Program-made: the position numbers and the translations under genes
The notes under the pieces: model-generated
What the model saw: the letters and a program-made list of their open reading frames with translations, nothing else
What the model was told of the DNA's origin: nothing
Databases searched by the model: none
Shown here: positions 1 to 7,330 of the stretch, piece after piece
Layout of the letters: each line of letters opens with the position of its first letter
Position numbering within the stretch: position 1 is the first letter of the stretch
Source of the DNA: a bacterium
Lineage (GTDB): Bacteria; Desulfobacterota; Binatia; UBA12015
Reading direction: 5' to 3'
NCBI GenBank assembly: GCA_029976905.1
Contig: JAPOLW010000119.1
Location: 1-9,529 of the forward strand
DNA: 9,529 bases

Positions 1-2333
1 CCTTGCTCGCCCTCACGGCCAGCGCCCTCGCGGCTCTCGCCCCGTGGCTGCAGCCCATCCTCACGTCCTGGGTCGGCCCGACGCCGCCGGCCTGGCTCGT
101 CCCGTGGCTCGAGGCCCCGGCCCCGGCCGGCTGGATCGCGGCAGCGCCCGCGGTCGCGATGCTGGCCGTCCTGGCTCTACGCGGTCTGGCCTGGCGCCGA
201 ACCCGGCGGCGATTGCGGCGCACGGTCGAGGAACTCGGGGGAGTCGCGCCCGCGGCGTGGACCGCCGACGCGGTCCGCACCCGACTGCACGAACTCGAGC
301 GCCTGGCGGACGAGGCCCGATTGCGCGACCGCTTGCGCGAACGGGCCGCGGAGATGGAAGGCGAATTGGAGTCGCCGCTCGCACGACGCGAGGCCGCCGA
401 GAAAGCGCTCGCGCAGGCCGCGGAGAAACTCGGCATCGAGGCCGGAAGCCTGCTCTCCTTCGAGGTCACCGCCCGCCGCCTGTTCGAAGCCGAGCAGGAA
501 CAGCGACAGACCGATGGGGCACGCGCAAAGCTCGCGACACTCGACGACGAGATCCGCGCCGCGCTCGCCGACGCCGAAGCCGCCGCGGGGCAGACTCTCG
601 TGGACGCCGCCGCCTGGAAGGCCTACGTGCGCAACCAACGGGAGAAGAGCGAAACCTGGCGCCTCGCCGATCGGCAGATCGACCAGAAACGCCACGAGCG
701 CGCCCGGGCGGTGGACCGCCGCGCCGACGCGCAGCAGGTCCTCGCGCAATTCTTCGATGAAATCGGCCTCCGCTCCGGTGATCACCAGACCTTGCGCGAT
801 CGCCTCGCCGTGTTGCCCCGATGGACCGAGATCCGTGACGCCATCCGGGTCGCCGAGGCCCGCCGCGCCGAACTCGACGACTCCCTGGCCGAGGCGGACC
901 TTCCCGAGGACCGCACGGCCACCGGGCTGCGCGCGGAGATCGAAGACGCCGAAAGCCGAGCGGCGTCCATCGAAGAAAAGCTCGAGCGCCGCGCGCAGAT
1001 CGAGGAACGCCTACGCGAAGCCCGGCAAGGCCAACGGCTCACCGACGCGATCCGGGAGCGCGACTCCCGCCGGGAAGAACTCCACGACCGACGTGAGCAA
1101 TACGTCACCGCCATCGCCGCCCGACGACTTTTGAGCGAGGTCACCGGAGACCATGAGGAGCGCAGTCGGCCTTCGGTTCTCGAGGAAGCGATCCGTCTCT
1201 TCGGCCTGTTCACGCACAACGAGTTCCGGCTTCTTCCCCCGGATCCGCGGGATTCCGACCCTTCCTTCCGTGCCTACGCCAATCGCGAGCGGGTCGGCTT
1301 GCGGCTGACCGAACTCTCGGATGGGACATCCATTCAACTCCGTCTTGCCGTGCGCCTCTCGTTCGCGCTCCATGCCGAGCGCGGCGTGGTGCTGCCTCTC
1401 TTCCTCGACGAAACCCTGAGCACGGCCGACCCCGAGCGTTTCGCCGGGATCATCCGCTGCCTCGCACGTCTTGCCGAGACAGGTCGCCAGATCTTCTACC
1501 TCACGTCGAACCCAGCCGACGCCGCCCTCTGGTGCGCGCAGGCGCAACGCGAGGGGCGCAGACCTCCGAAGCTGATCGACCTCGGCAAAATCCGCCGCGG
1601 GCAGGCTGCGCTGGGGGACCTCGATCGCCTGGCACCGCCCGCAAAGTCCACCCTGGTGAGCCCCGCCGGGCTACGACCCGAAACGTGGGCGCAGCGCATC
1701 GGTGTTCCCGCGGTGGATCTCGCGGGACCAGTGGAGGCGCTGCACCTCTACCACGTCCTCTTCGAGCCCGATGATCTCGAACTCCTCCACCGCATTCTCG
1801 AAAGCCTGCGCCTCGATGCGGCTGGTCCATGGGACGACTTTTCGCGCCGCACGCGGGAGCCCGGGCATATCGACCTCGCCTCCCGAGCACGCGTCGATGC
1901 GCGCATCCGTTGCGCCCGAGAGGTCTTCGCCGCCTACGCCGTCGGGCGCGGTCGACCGGTCGACCGCGCGGCACTCGAGACGGCCGGCCCGGACAACGGC
2001 GTATCCGAAGCCTATCTCGACAAGCTCGCCGGCCTCGCCGCCGACTGCGGCGGTGAAGCGCAGACGCTCGTCGATGCGCTCCACAGCCGCACCGACGGGC
2101 GCACGAAGGGCTACCGCGACGCACAGCGGCTGAAATTCGAGGCCTGGCTCGAGAAAGAGGAATACCTCGACCCAAGCCCGGTGCTGTCGCCCGACGAGAT
2201 CCGCGCGCGCGTCCTCGCTCAGACCGGAGCCATCGAGCACCTCGACGCCGACCTCGTCCACCGGATCGTGGACCATCTGCTCCGCTTCGGGCGCTTCGCC
2301 GCGACGGCGGCGACGGGAGCGCTCCGTCCATGA
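1..2333 (+). CDS. YhaN/SbcC/Rad50-like membrane ATPase, 5'-truncated by the window
   Basis: This is the C-terminal part of a large SMC-like ATPase, open from the window edge (frame of base 3) to TGA at 2331-2333. Residues below count from base 3. Hydrophobic stretches at about 1-23 and 43-63 are followed by an Arg-rich segment and look like a membrane hairpin. Residues 65-420 are charged, Glu/Arg/Ala-rich and coiled-coil-like. An ABC-type ATPase half follows: signature LSDGTSIQLRLA (438-449), Walker B LPLFLDE ending at D469/E470, and D-loop STADPER. Walker A is not visible and should lie upstream, as in YhaN/SbcC/Rad50 proteins, where the coiled coil separates the two halves. The H-loop position reads LTSNPADA, without the usual His. 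About 250 residues after residue 530 form a helical extension I do not recognise. From the family it probably binds DNA or handles chromosomes at the membrane. A nuclease partner (YhaO/SbcD-like) might lie upstream. The TTG at base 3 is not a credible start. Confidence 0.8.
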   Translation, partial: LLALTASALAALAPWLQPILTSWVGPTPPAWLVPWLEAPAPAGWIAAAPAVAMLAVLALRGLAWRRTRRRLRRTVEELGGVAPAAWTADAVRTRLHELERLADEARLRDRLRERAAEMEGELESPLARREAAEKALAQAAEKLGIEAGSLLSFEVTARRLFEAEQEQRQTDGARAKLATLDDEIRAALADAEAAAGQTLVDAAAWKAYVRNQREKSETWRLADRQIDQKRHERARAVDRRADAQQVLAQFFDEIGLRSGDHQTLRDRLAVLPRWTEIRDAIRVAEARRAELDDSLAEADLPEDRTATGLRAEIEDAESRAASIEEKLERRAQIEERLREARQGQRLTDAIRERDSRREELHDRREQYVTAIAARRLLSEVTGDHEERSRPSVLEEAIRLFGLFTHNEFRLLPPDPRDSDPSFRAYANRERVGLRLTELSDGTSIQLRLAVRLSFALHAERGVVLPLFLDETLSTADPERFAGIIRCLARLAETGRQIFYLTSNPADAALWCAQAQREGRRPPKLIDLGKIRRGQAALGDLDRLAPPAKSTLVSPAGLRPETWAQRIGVPAVDLAGPVEALHLYHVLFEPDDLELLHRILESLRLDAAGPWDDFSRRTREPGHIDLASRARVDARIRCAREVFAAYAVGRGRPVDRAALETAGPDNGVSEAYLDKLAGLAADCGGEAQTLVDALHSRTDGRTKGYRDAQRLKFEAWLEKEEYLDPSPVLSPDEIRARVLAQTGAIEHLDADLVHRIVDHLLRFGRFAATAATGALRP

Positions 2334-3625
2334 GGTACTCCTTGCGAGACCTGGCGGCGCTCACCCAGACGGCGCTCGGACGGCAGCAGCTTCGCAACGG
2401 AATCCGCTTCCGGGCCTGGCCGCTCTATCAGCGACTGGCGCGCCGACACCGTCGTCGCCTCGCGCCGGGAACCCGCTTCGTTGCCGTCGTCGGGTCGTTC
2501 GGCAAGACCACCACCACGCGCGCCACCCTCGCCGCACTCGGCCGCGATCCCGAGACCAACGATGCGCGCAACGCCTGGTCGGCGATTGCGCGGGTGGTCC
2601 TCGCCACCCGCCCAGAGGACCGACACGCCGTGGTCGAGGTCGGAATCGACGGACCCGGCCAGATGGATGTCTACGCCCGCATGCTCGCGCCCGACGTGAC
2701 CATCGTCACGACGATCGGGAGCGAGCATGGACGCTCTCTGGGTTCACTCGACAACACGCGGAACGAGAAGGCGGCCATGGTGCGCCGGCTCTCGGCCGCC
2801 GGAACCGCCATCCTCAACGCCGATGACCCCCGTGTGCTCTGGATGCGGAGCCAAACCGATGCGCGCGTCGTGACGTACGGGTTCTCTGCCGGAAGTGACG
2901 TCCGCGGCAGCGACCCCCGCCTCGTGTGGCCGCACGGCCTACGTCTCACGGTCGAGACAGGCGGAAGACGACGCACGATCCAGAGTCGGCTGGTCGGCGA
3001 GAAGATGGGCTACCCGCTCCTTGCGGCCCTCGCCGCGGCGCACGCCGAAGGACGCGACCTCGAGGATGCGGCCGCAGACCTCGAGCAGCTGCGGCCGACG
3101 GCGGGACGCCTCGAAATCGGCGCGCTGCCCAACGGCGCGTGGCTTCTTCGCGATGAGTTCAAGTCGTCGTACGAGACCGTACACAGCGCCCTGGACGCGC
3201 TCGAGACCATCTCCGCCCAACGCAAGACCATCGTTCTCGGAGAAGTCTCGGAACCTCCCGGTAGCCAGGGGCCGATCTATCGCGAGATCGGGACGCGGGT
3301 CGCCCGCATCGCGACACGGGCCATCTTCGTCGGCCGAAACTTCCGGCGGTACGCGACGGGCGCGCGGGCCGCCGGCATGCCGCGAACGGCGATGGTCGAT
3401 GCGGGGGCTTCGTGGGAAGCGGCCGTCGAGGCCGTACGGCGGGACCTCGAGCCCGGTGAGGTCATCCTCGTCAAGGGACGCGACACCCAGCGACTCGACC
3501 GCGTTTCTCTCGCCCTGGCGGGGCAGCACAGCGGCTGCATGATCAAGACGTGCGCAGCAAAGATCCGCTGCGCACCCTGCCCGATGTTTGCGTCCGGCTG
3601 GGGCAAGCGCCGGGTCGTCCTCTGA
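2330..3625 (+). CDS. MurF-like Mur ligase family protein with C-terminal four-cysteine tail
   Basis: This 431-residue protein is an ATP-dependent amide ligase of the Mur family. Visible motifs are the P-loop VGSFGKTTTTR (54-64), EVGIDGPGQMD (103-113, like the EMG..PGEI of MurF), TTIGSEHGRSLGSL (127-140, like the GxAHLExFGS of MurF), LNADDPRV (162-169), the C-terminal-domain entry PTAGRLEIG (256-264), DEFKSSYETVHSALDAL (275-291) and LVKGRDTQRLDRV (380-392). Central and C-terminal Mur domains are therefore present. Only about 50 residues precede the P-loop, roughly half of what MurF uses to bind UDP-MurNAc-tripeptide, so its substrate may not be the peptidoglycan precursor. The end carries C403, C408, C414 and C417 (C-x5-C-x5-C-x2-C-P), a possible metal site. 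The ATG overlaps the upstream stop as ATGA, which indicates translational coupling to the ATPase gene. Mur-ligase membership is secure. The substrate is unknown, and a standard MurF is unlikely but not excluded. Confidence 0.85.
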   Translation: MRYSLRDLAALTQTALGRQQLRNGIRFRAWPLYQRLARRHRRRLAPGTRFVAVVGSFGKTTTTRATLAALGRDPETNDARNAWSAIARVVLATRPEDRHAVVEVGIDGPGQMDVYARMLAPDVTIVTTIGSEHGRSLGSLDNTRNEKAAMVRRLSAAGTAILNADDPRVLWMRSQTDARVVTYGFSAGSDVRGSDPRLVWPHGLRLTVETGGRRRTIQSRLVGEKMGYPLLAALAAAHAEGRDLEDAAADLEQLRPTAGRLEIGALPNGAWLLRDEFKSSYETVHSALDALETISAQRKTIVLGEVSEPPGSQGPIYREIGTRVARIATRAIFVGRNFRRYATGARAAGMPRTAMVDAGASWEAAVEAVRRDLEPGEVILVKGRDTQRLDRVSLALAGQHSGCMIKTCAAKIRCAPCPMFASGWGKRRVVL

Positions 3626-3631
3626 AAACCC

Positions 3632-3654
3632 GCGAGCCAGATCGGTTCGCTCGC
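3632..3654 (-). terminator. Possible intrinsic terminator in the convergent junction
   Basis: GCGAGC (3632-3637) and GCTCGC (3649-3654) form a 6-bp GC-rich stem with an 11-base loop. Read on the minus strand, the hairpin is followed after GGG by a run of four T (the AAAA at 3625-3628 on the plus strand). It lies just past the Mur-ligase stop and about 90 bases past the acyl-CoA synthetase stop, so it would best serve the minus-strand transcript. The stem is short and the T-run is short, so this is only a candidate. Confidence 0.3.
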
Positions 3655-3660
3655 AACGTG

Positions 3661-3774
3661 CGTGTCCGCCCCGCCCAGATCTTGCGTGTCCGCCCCGCCC
3701 AGATCTTGCGTGTGCGCCCCGCTCAGATCTTGCGTGTGCGCCCCGCTCAGATCTTGCGTGTCCGCCCCGCCCAG
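3661..3774. repeat. 24-bp tandem repeat, about 4.75 copies, overlapping the 3' end of the acyl-CoA synthetase gene
   Basis: Copies occupy 3661-3684, 3685-3708, 3709-3732 and 3733-3756, plus an 18-base partial copy at 3757-3774. Each full unit begins CGTGT, continues with a CGCCCCGC core and ends AGATCTTG, so it contains the palindrome AGATCT. Copies 1, 2 and the partial copy share CGTGTCCGCCCCGCCCAG. Copies 3 and 4 share two changes (C to G at unit position 6, C to T at position 15). On the minus strand each unit encodes eight residues equivalent to WAGRTRKI, which is the C-terminus of the adjacent synthetase. In copies 3 and 4 the Trp codon TGG has become TGA, and the copy-4 TGA is the actual stop. 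The unit length, a multiple of three, keeps the frame. There are no spacers, so this is not a CRISPR array. Confidence 0.95.
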
Positions 3775-5270
3775 TAGGGATCGCGCAGTCGGCGCGTGTA
3801 GATTTTGCCCGAGGGGTGGCGCGGCAATTCGTCGACGAAGTCGATCGATCGCGGGACCTTGTAGCCAGCCAGATGATCGCGGCCGAACGCGAGGATTTCG
3901 CGCGCCAACGCATCGGACCCGGTCGCACCCGCCACCAGCTCGACAGCGGCCTTCACGCTCTCCCCCCACTCCTCGTCGGGGATTCCGAAGACCGCGACAT
4001 CGGCGACCGCTCGATGCTCTGCCAGGACCTGCTCGATTTCGACCGGATAGATGTTCACGCCGCCGGAGATGATCATGTTGCTGCGCCGGTCGGCGAGAAA
4101 GACCCAGCCGTCCTCATCCACCGCACCCACGTCGCCGAGCGTGAAGACACCCGGTTCGAGGTGCGCGCGTGCCGTCTTCTCTGGATCGCCGTGGTACTCG
4201 AATACGCTCTTCTGCGTCCGATGGCGGCAGTAGAGATCGCCGACCTCGCCAGGAGGCCTTCGGGAGCCGTTTTCGTCGACGGCGAAGACTTCGAAGGAGG
4301 GAAGCGCCCGCCCGACGGTGCCGGGGTGCTCGAGCCATTCTCTCGAATCGGCCAGCGTGTTGACGCCCCCCTCAGTGCCGCCCCAATACTCGACCAGGAT
4401 CGGCCCCCACCATTCGATCATGCGACGTTTGACCGCGACGGACACCGGTGCCGCGCCATGGAGGACGAGGCGCAAGGCCGGCGCCGAAAAAGCCGCACGT
4501 TCCTCCTCGGGCAGACGCAGCAGACGCACGAACATCGTCGGCACCAGATGGGTATGCGCGATCTCGTGCTCCCGGAGCGCCGCGAGCGCCCGACGCTCCT
4601 CCCAGGCGGGGAGGATCACCACCGGCGCGCCATTGGCCATGTCGTAGACGGCAAACATGAGTGGCGCCGCGTGGTAGAGCGGTCCCGTCACCAGGTGAGG
4701 CCCGCTGCCGTCGAGGCCGATGTTGCGACCGAGGACGTCCTGATGGGCGAGCGTCACGCCAAGCGCACCCGGACGCGTCCGCTTGACGCCCTTGGGCCGA
4801 CCGGTCGTCCCGCTGGTGTAGATCATGTTTCCGCCAGCCGGGCCTTCGAGATCGAAAGGTTCATCCGACGACGAGACGAGGTCGCGGTCGAGCGCATCCC
4901 CGACCGGGATCACACGGCAGGCGGCATGTCGGGACGCGATGGCGCGAGCCGCGTCTGCGTGCGCGTCGTCGACGAAAAGGACCCGCGCGCCGGAATCGCC
5001 GACGATGTAGTCGATCTCCTCGGCCGCCAGGTGCCAATTGATCGGTGTGATCCAGGTTCCGGCCACGATGGAGGCGGCGATGAGCTCGATGCCCTCCACG
5101 CGGTTGCCCATGAGTGTGGCGACGTGCTCTCCGGGACGAACTCCGGCGACGTCACGTAGGAAGTGCGCCAGGTGTACGACGCGATCGGCGAACTCCGCCC
5201 AGCTGCGGCGGCGGGTGCCGTCGGTGAGCGCGAGTCCGTTCGGATCCCGCCGTGCATGGTCGAAGAGCAT
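3747..5270 (-). CDS. Acyl-CoA synthetase (FadD-type, AMP-forming, ANL superfamily)
   Basis: This 507-residue enzyme should activate a carboxylic acid, probably a fatty or related acyl substrate, with ATP to an acyl-adenylate and then transfer it to CoA. Motifs in order: the adenylate P-loop YTSGTTGRPKG (151-161), EYWGGTEGG (294-302, the Y-G-x-T-E region), GD (379-380), DRRSNMIISGGVNIYP (394-409, hinge and Arg) and the catalytic Lys of PSGKIYTRRLR (K489). It ends RDPYWAGRTRKI, an ending typical of this family, so the length looks complete. The ATG at 5270 is chosen because homology-like sequence begins there (MLFDHARRDPNGLAL). The 89 in-frame residues before it are Arg-rich junk overlapping recQ. 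No clear Shine-Dalgarno sequence precedes it. It converges on the Mur-ligase gene and diverges from recQ. Its stop lies inside a tandem repeat. The exact acid substrate cannot be read from sequence. Confidence 0.92.
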   Translation of the reverse strand: MLFDHARRDPNGLALTDGTRRRSWAEFADRVVHLAHFLRDVAGVRPGEHVATLMGNRVEGIELIAASIVAGTWITPINWHLAAEEIDYIVGDSGARVLFVDDAHADAARAIASRHAACRVIPVGDALDRDLVSSSDEPFDLEGPAGGNMIYTSGTTGRPKGVKRTRPGALGVTLAHQDVLGRNIGLDGSGPHLVTGPLYHAAPLMFAVYDMANGAPVVILPAWEERRALAALREHEIAHTHLVPTMFVRLLRLPEEERAAFSAPALRLVLHGAAPVSVAVKRRMIEWWGPILVEYWGGTEGGVNTLADSREWLEHPGTVGRALPSFEVFAVDENGSRRPPGEVGDLYCRHRTQKSVFEYHGDPEKTARAHLEPGVFTLGDVGAVDEDGWVFLADRRSNMIISGGVNIYPVEIEQVLAEHRAVADVAVFGIPDEEWGESVKAAVELVAGATGSDALAREILAFGRDHLAGYKVPRSIDFVDELPRHPSGKIYTRRLRDPYWAGRTRKI

Positions 5271-5301
5271 CGGGCTCGGAGGTACCAGAGTCTGCCGGAG
5301 T

Positions 5302-5313
5302 GCGCCCGGGCGC
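5302..5313. promoter_or_regulatory. 12-bp perfect palindrome in the divergent acyl-CoA synthetase/recQ spacer
   Basis: GCGCCCGGGCGC is a perfect palindrome centred between 5307 and 5308. A second, shorter inverted repeat, AGCCCGGGGCT (5319-5329, five-base arms around one G), follows within ten bases. Both sit in the 92-bp spacer between two divergent genes, where a shared operator could lie. In DNA this GC-rich such palindromes arise readily by chance, and no known regulator motif was recognised. Confidence 0.25.
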
Positions 5314-5327
5314 CTTCGAGCCCGGGG

Positions 5328-5356
5328 CTGATCCGCGACCGTCGGTCCGGTATAGC
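5328..5356 (+). promoter_or_regulatory. Weak promoter candidate for recQ
   Basis: TATAGC (5351-5356) resembles a -10 hexamer and is the most AT-rich patch in the spacer. CTGATC, 17 bases upstream (5328-5333), matches a -35 TTGACA at only three positions. If used, transcription would start at about 5362-5364, at or next to the chosen recQ GTG, giving a leaderless message. This rests on pattern matching alone. Confidence 0.25.
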
Positions 5357-5362
5357 GGAGTC

Positions 5363-7330
5363 GTGCCGGCTTCTGCGACCGCCTCCCCTGATCCCGACGC
5401 AGCCCTCGCCCGCCTCGGCTACGAGAGTTTCCGGCCCGGACAGCGCGAAGCCATCGAGACCCTCTTCGAGGTCGGGCGGCTGCTGCTCGTCGCGCCGACC
5501 GGTGGTGGCAAGAGTCTGGTGTATCAGTTGCCGGCAACCCTTCTCCCCGGCACGACGCTGGTCGTCTCGCCCCTGATCGCCCTCATGAACGACCAGGTGC
5601 GCGCGCTCGAGGAGCGTGGTGTGGCCGCGACCTACCTTGCCTCCACGGTCGAGGCCGGCGAGTCCTCCCGGCGCCTCGCCCGCATCGCCGCCGGGGAATT
5701 CAAACTCGTCTACGTTGCGCCTGAGCGGCTCGCCCTGCCGTGGTTCCAGGATCTGCTGGGCAAGATCGAATGTCCGCTGGTCGTCGTCGACGAGGCCCAC
5801 TGCATCAGCGAGTGGGGACACGACTTCCGGCCCGAGTACATGGAAATCGGCTCGATCCTGCCAAAGCTCGGCTCGGCCCGCGTCATGGCCTGCACCGCCA
5901 CGGCCACACCGCTGGTCCGCGACGAGATCCTCGCGCGCCTCGCCCTTCCTCCGGACACGCCTCAGCTCCTGCGCGGGTTCGCGCGGCCCAACCTGCACCT
6001 GCGCGCACGAGAAGTCGTCGGCAGAAAGAATCGTCCTGCCGAGGTCGACGCGCTGCTGGCCGAGGCGGTCGGCACGCCCGATGCACCGCGCGGCAGCGCC
6101 ATCGTCTACGCCCCGACCCGCAAGGAAACCGAAGCCGAGGCCGAGCGGCTGGCTGCCGTGGGTTGGCGCGTCGATGCGTACCATGCCGGCCGCGGGCGCG
6201 AACTCCGTGAACGGGTCCAGGATGGGTTTCGCGACCGCGACCTGGACGTGGTGGTAGCGACCAACGCCTTCGGCATGGGCATCGATCGCGCCGACGTGCG
6301 CGCCGTGGTCCACCTGGCGCCACCGGGCTCCGTCGAAGCCTACTACCAGGAGGTCGGCCGTGCCGGCCGGGATGGCGAGCCCGCCTGGGGCCTCCTACTC
6401 GTCTCGAGTGACGATCCGCCGCGACGTCGTCGGCTCCTCGAAATGGACGGCGAAGGTCACGCCGTCGCTCCCGAGGTCGTCCAGCACAAATGGAACCTCT
6501 ATCTCGAACTTCTCCAGTGGGCGCAGGGGGGCAGCTGCCGCCACGACGCGATCCTGCGCTATTTCGGCGACGAGGCAGAGACCCTCGACGGCTGCGGGCG
6601 CTGCGACGTCTGTGAGGGTCTCGTTCCCGACGACGGACTCGACGAGGACGAACGAACGTTGCTCGTGCGCAAGATGCTCTCCGCCGTCGCACGGATCTCC
6701 GGGCGCTTCGGTATGCGCGCGGCGATCAATCTTCTGCGGGGCGTGAAGGACGAACGACTCGAGCGCTCGGGCCTCGATCAGACGCCGACGTTCGGCATCC
6801 TGAGCGAGCGCAGCGACGAGTGGCTGATGCGCGCCCTCTTCCGCTGCGTGACCGCCGGATGGGTCGGCTTCCTTGGCGAGGACCGTCCGCTGGCGACCCT
6901 CACCGAAGGGGGGCGCGCGGTCATGCGTGGCGAGCGCGCGGCCCGCGTCTTCCTCCCGCCGCCCACGCTACGGCGGAGCGCGGGGACGCGACCGGCCCGC
7001 GAGCGCGAGCCGGCCCCCGAGGATCTGCAGCCCCTCGATGCCACCGGCGAGACGCTCTTCGAAGCTCTGCGCGCGTGGCGACAGGCAACGGCACGAACCG
7101 ATGGCATCCCCGCCTATGTCGTGGCGCACGACCGCACCTTGCGGGAAATCGCCGTCGCCCGGCCGCGTTCGGAAGCCGAACTCGAACTCGTCTGGGGACT
7201 TGGACCCGGAAAACGGGAGAAGTACGGCGCGGCCCTGCTCGCGGTCGTTCGGGACGTGCTCGACCCGGCGCCCGACGGAGCGATCGGTACCCCACCCGCG
7301 GGACTCGACCGCGGCGCATTGCGCCGCTAG
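5363..7330 (+). CDS. recQ: ATP-dependent DNA helicase RecQ
   Basis: With a GTG start at 5363 the protein has 655 residues, slightly longer than E. coli RecQ. It unwinds DNA 3' to 5' in recombination and fork repair. Seen in order: motif 0 FRPGQ (23-27), Walker A APTGGGKS (44-51), VVSPLIALMNDQV (67-79), DEAH (143-146) with the aromatic-rich loop WGHDFRPEY (151-159), CTATATP (177-183), ATNAFGMGIDRADVR (299-313) and YYQEVGRAGRDGEP (327-340, with arginine-finger residues). Zinc ligands C392, C411, C414 and C417 follow, then an RQC winged-helix region (about 430-530), a basic/Pro linker and an HRDC domain (about 560-634). All core elements are intact. The start is uncertain. GTG 5300 and ATG 5252 are in frame, but 5252 overlaps the divergent gene and the added residues are low in complexity. 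GGAG at 5357-5360 is only two bases from GTG 5363, too close for a good Shine-Dalgarno site. Confidence 0.96.
   Translation: MPASATASPDPDAALARLGYESFRPGQREAIETLFEVGRLLLVAPTGGGKSLVYQLPATLLPGTTLVVSPLIALMNDQVRALEERGVAATYLASTVEAGESSRRLARIAAGEFKLVYVAPERLALPWFQDLLGKIECPLVVVDEAHCISEWGHDFRPEYMEIGSILPKLGSARVMACTATATPLVRDEILARLALPPDTPQLLRGFARPNLHLRAREVVGRKNRPAEVDALLAEAVGTPDAPRGSAIVYAPTRKETEAEAERLAAVGWRVDAYHAGRGRELRERVQDGFRDRDLDVVVATNAFGMGIDRADVRAVVHLAPPGSVEAYYQEVGRAGRDGEPAWGLLLVSSDDPPRRRRLLEMDGEGHAVAPEVVQHKWNLYLELLQWAQGGSCRHDAILRYFGDEAETLDGCGRCDVCEGLVPDDGLDEDERTLLVRKMLSAVARISGRFGMRAAINLLRGVKDERLERSGLDQTPTFGILSERSDEWLMRALFRCVTAGWVGFLGEDRPLATLTEGGRAVMRGERAARVFLPPPTLRRSAGTRPAREREPAPEDLQPLDATGETLFEALRAWRQATARTDGIPAYVVAHDRTLREIAVARPRSEAELELVWGLGPGKREKYGAALLAVVRDVLDPAPDGAIGTPPAGLDRGALRR
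7311..7327 (+). other. Perfect hairpin abutting the recQ stop codon
   Basis: GCGGCGCATTGCGCCGC is an inverted repeat with a seven-base GC-rich stem (eight if A-T closes the loop) that ends exactly before the TAG stop at 7328-7330. No T-run follows, so it is not a standard intrinsic terminator. The next gene starts 9 bases past the stop. It could protect a 3' end, slow terminating ribosomes or be chance in GC-rich coding sequence. Confidence 0.35.

Noticed and set aside
3..5. TTG at base 3 as the real start of the first gene
   Set aside because: The frame is open at the window edge and the protein lacks the Walker A half its family requires, so the gene almost certainly begins upstream.
3661..3774. 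CRISPR array
   Set aside because: Units are directly contiguous with no spacers, the period is 24 bases, and no cas genes are present.
3588..5159. Long plus-strand reading frame (523 codons) opposite the acyl-CoA synthetase gene
   Set aside because: It is antisense to a protein with all ANL motifs, shows no family motif of its own, and begins in the repeat. Long antisense frames are expected in DNA this GC-rich.
5252..5362. Start of recQ at ATG 5252
   Set aside because: It would overlap the start of the divergent synthetase gene, and the added residues lack RecQ-like sequence. GTG 5363 lies just before the conserved LGYESFRPGQ region.
5271..5537. N-terminal extension of the acyl-CoA synthetase to an upstream ATG at 5537
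   Set aside because: The 89 extra residues are Arg/Ala-rich, overlap the recQ coding region including its motif 0 and Walker A, and precede the natural family start at 5270.
4910..6313. Minus-strand reading frame of 467 codons spanning the synthetase 5' end and recQ
   Set aside because: It is a shadow of two well-supported genes in other frames, with no independent motif.
1..7330. Anti-phage defence island based on an SMC-like ATPase plus RecQ
   Set aside because: The two genes are separated by a Mur ligase and an opposite-strand metabolic gene. RecQ has the ordinary housekeeping architecture, and no nuclease, toxin or mobile-element gene is visible.
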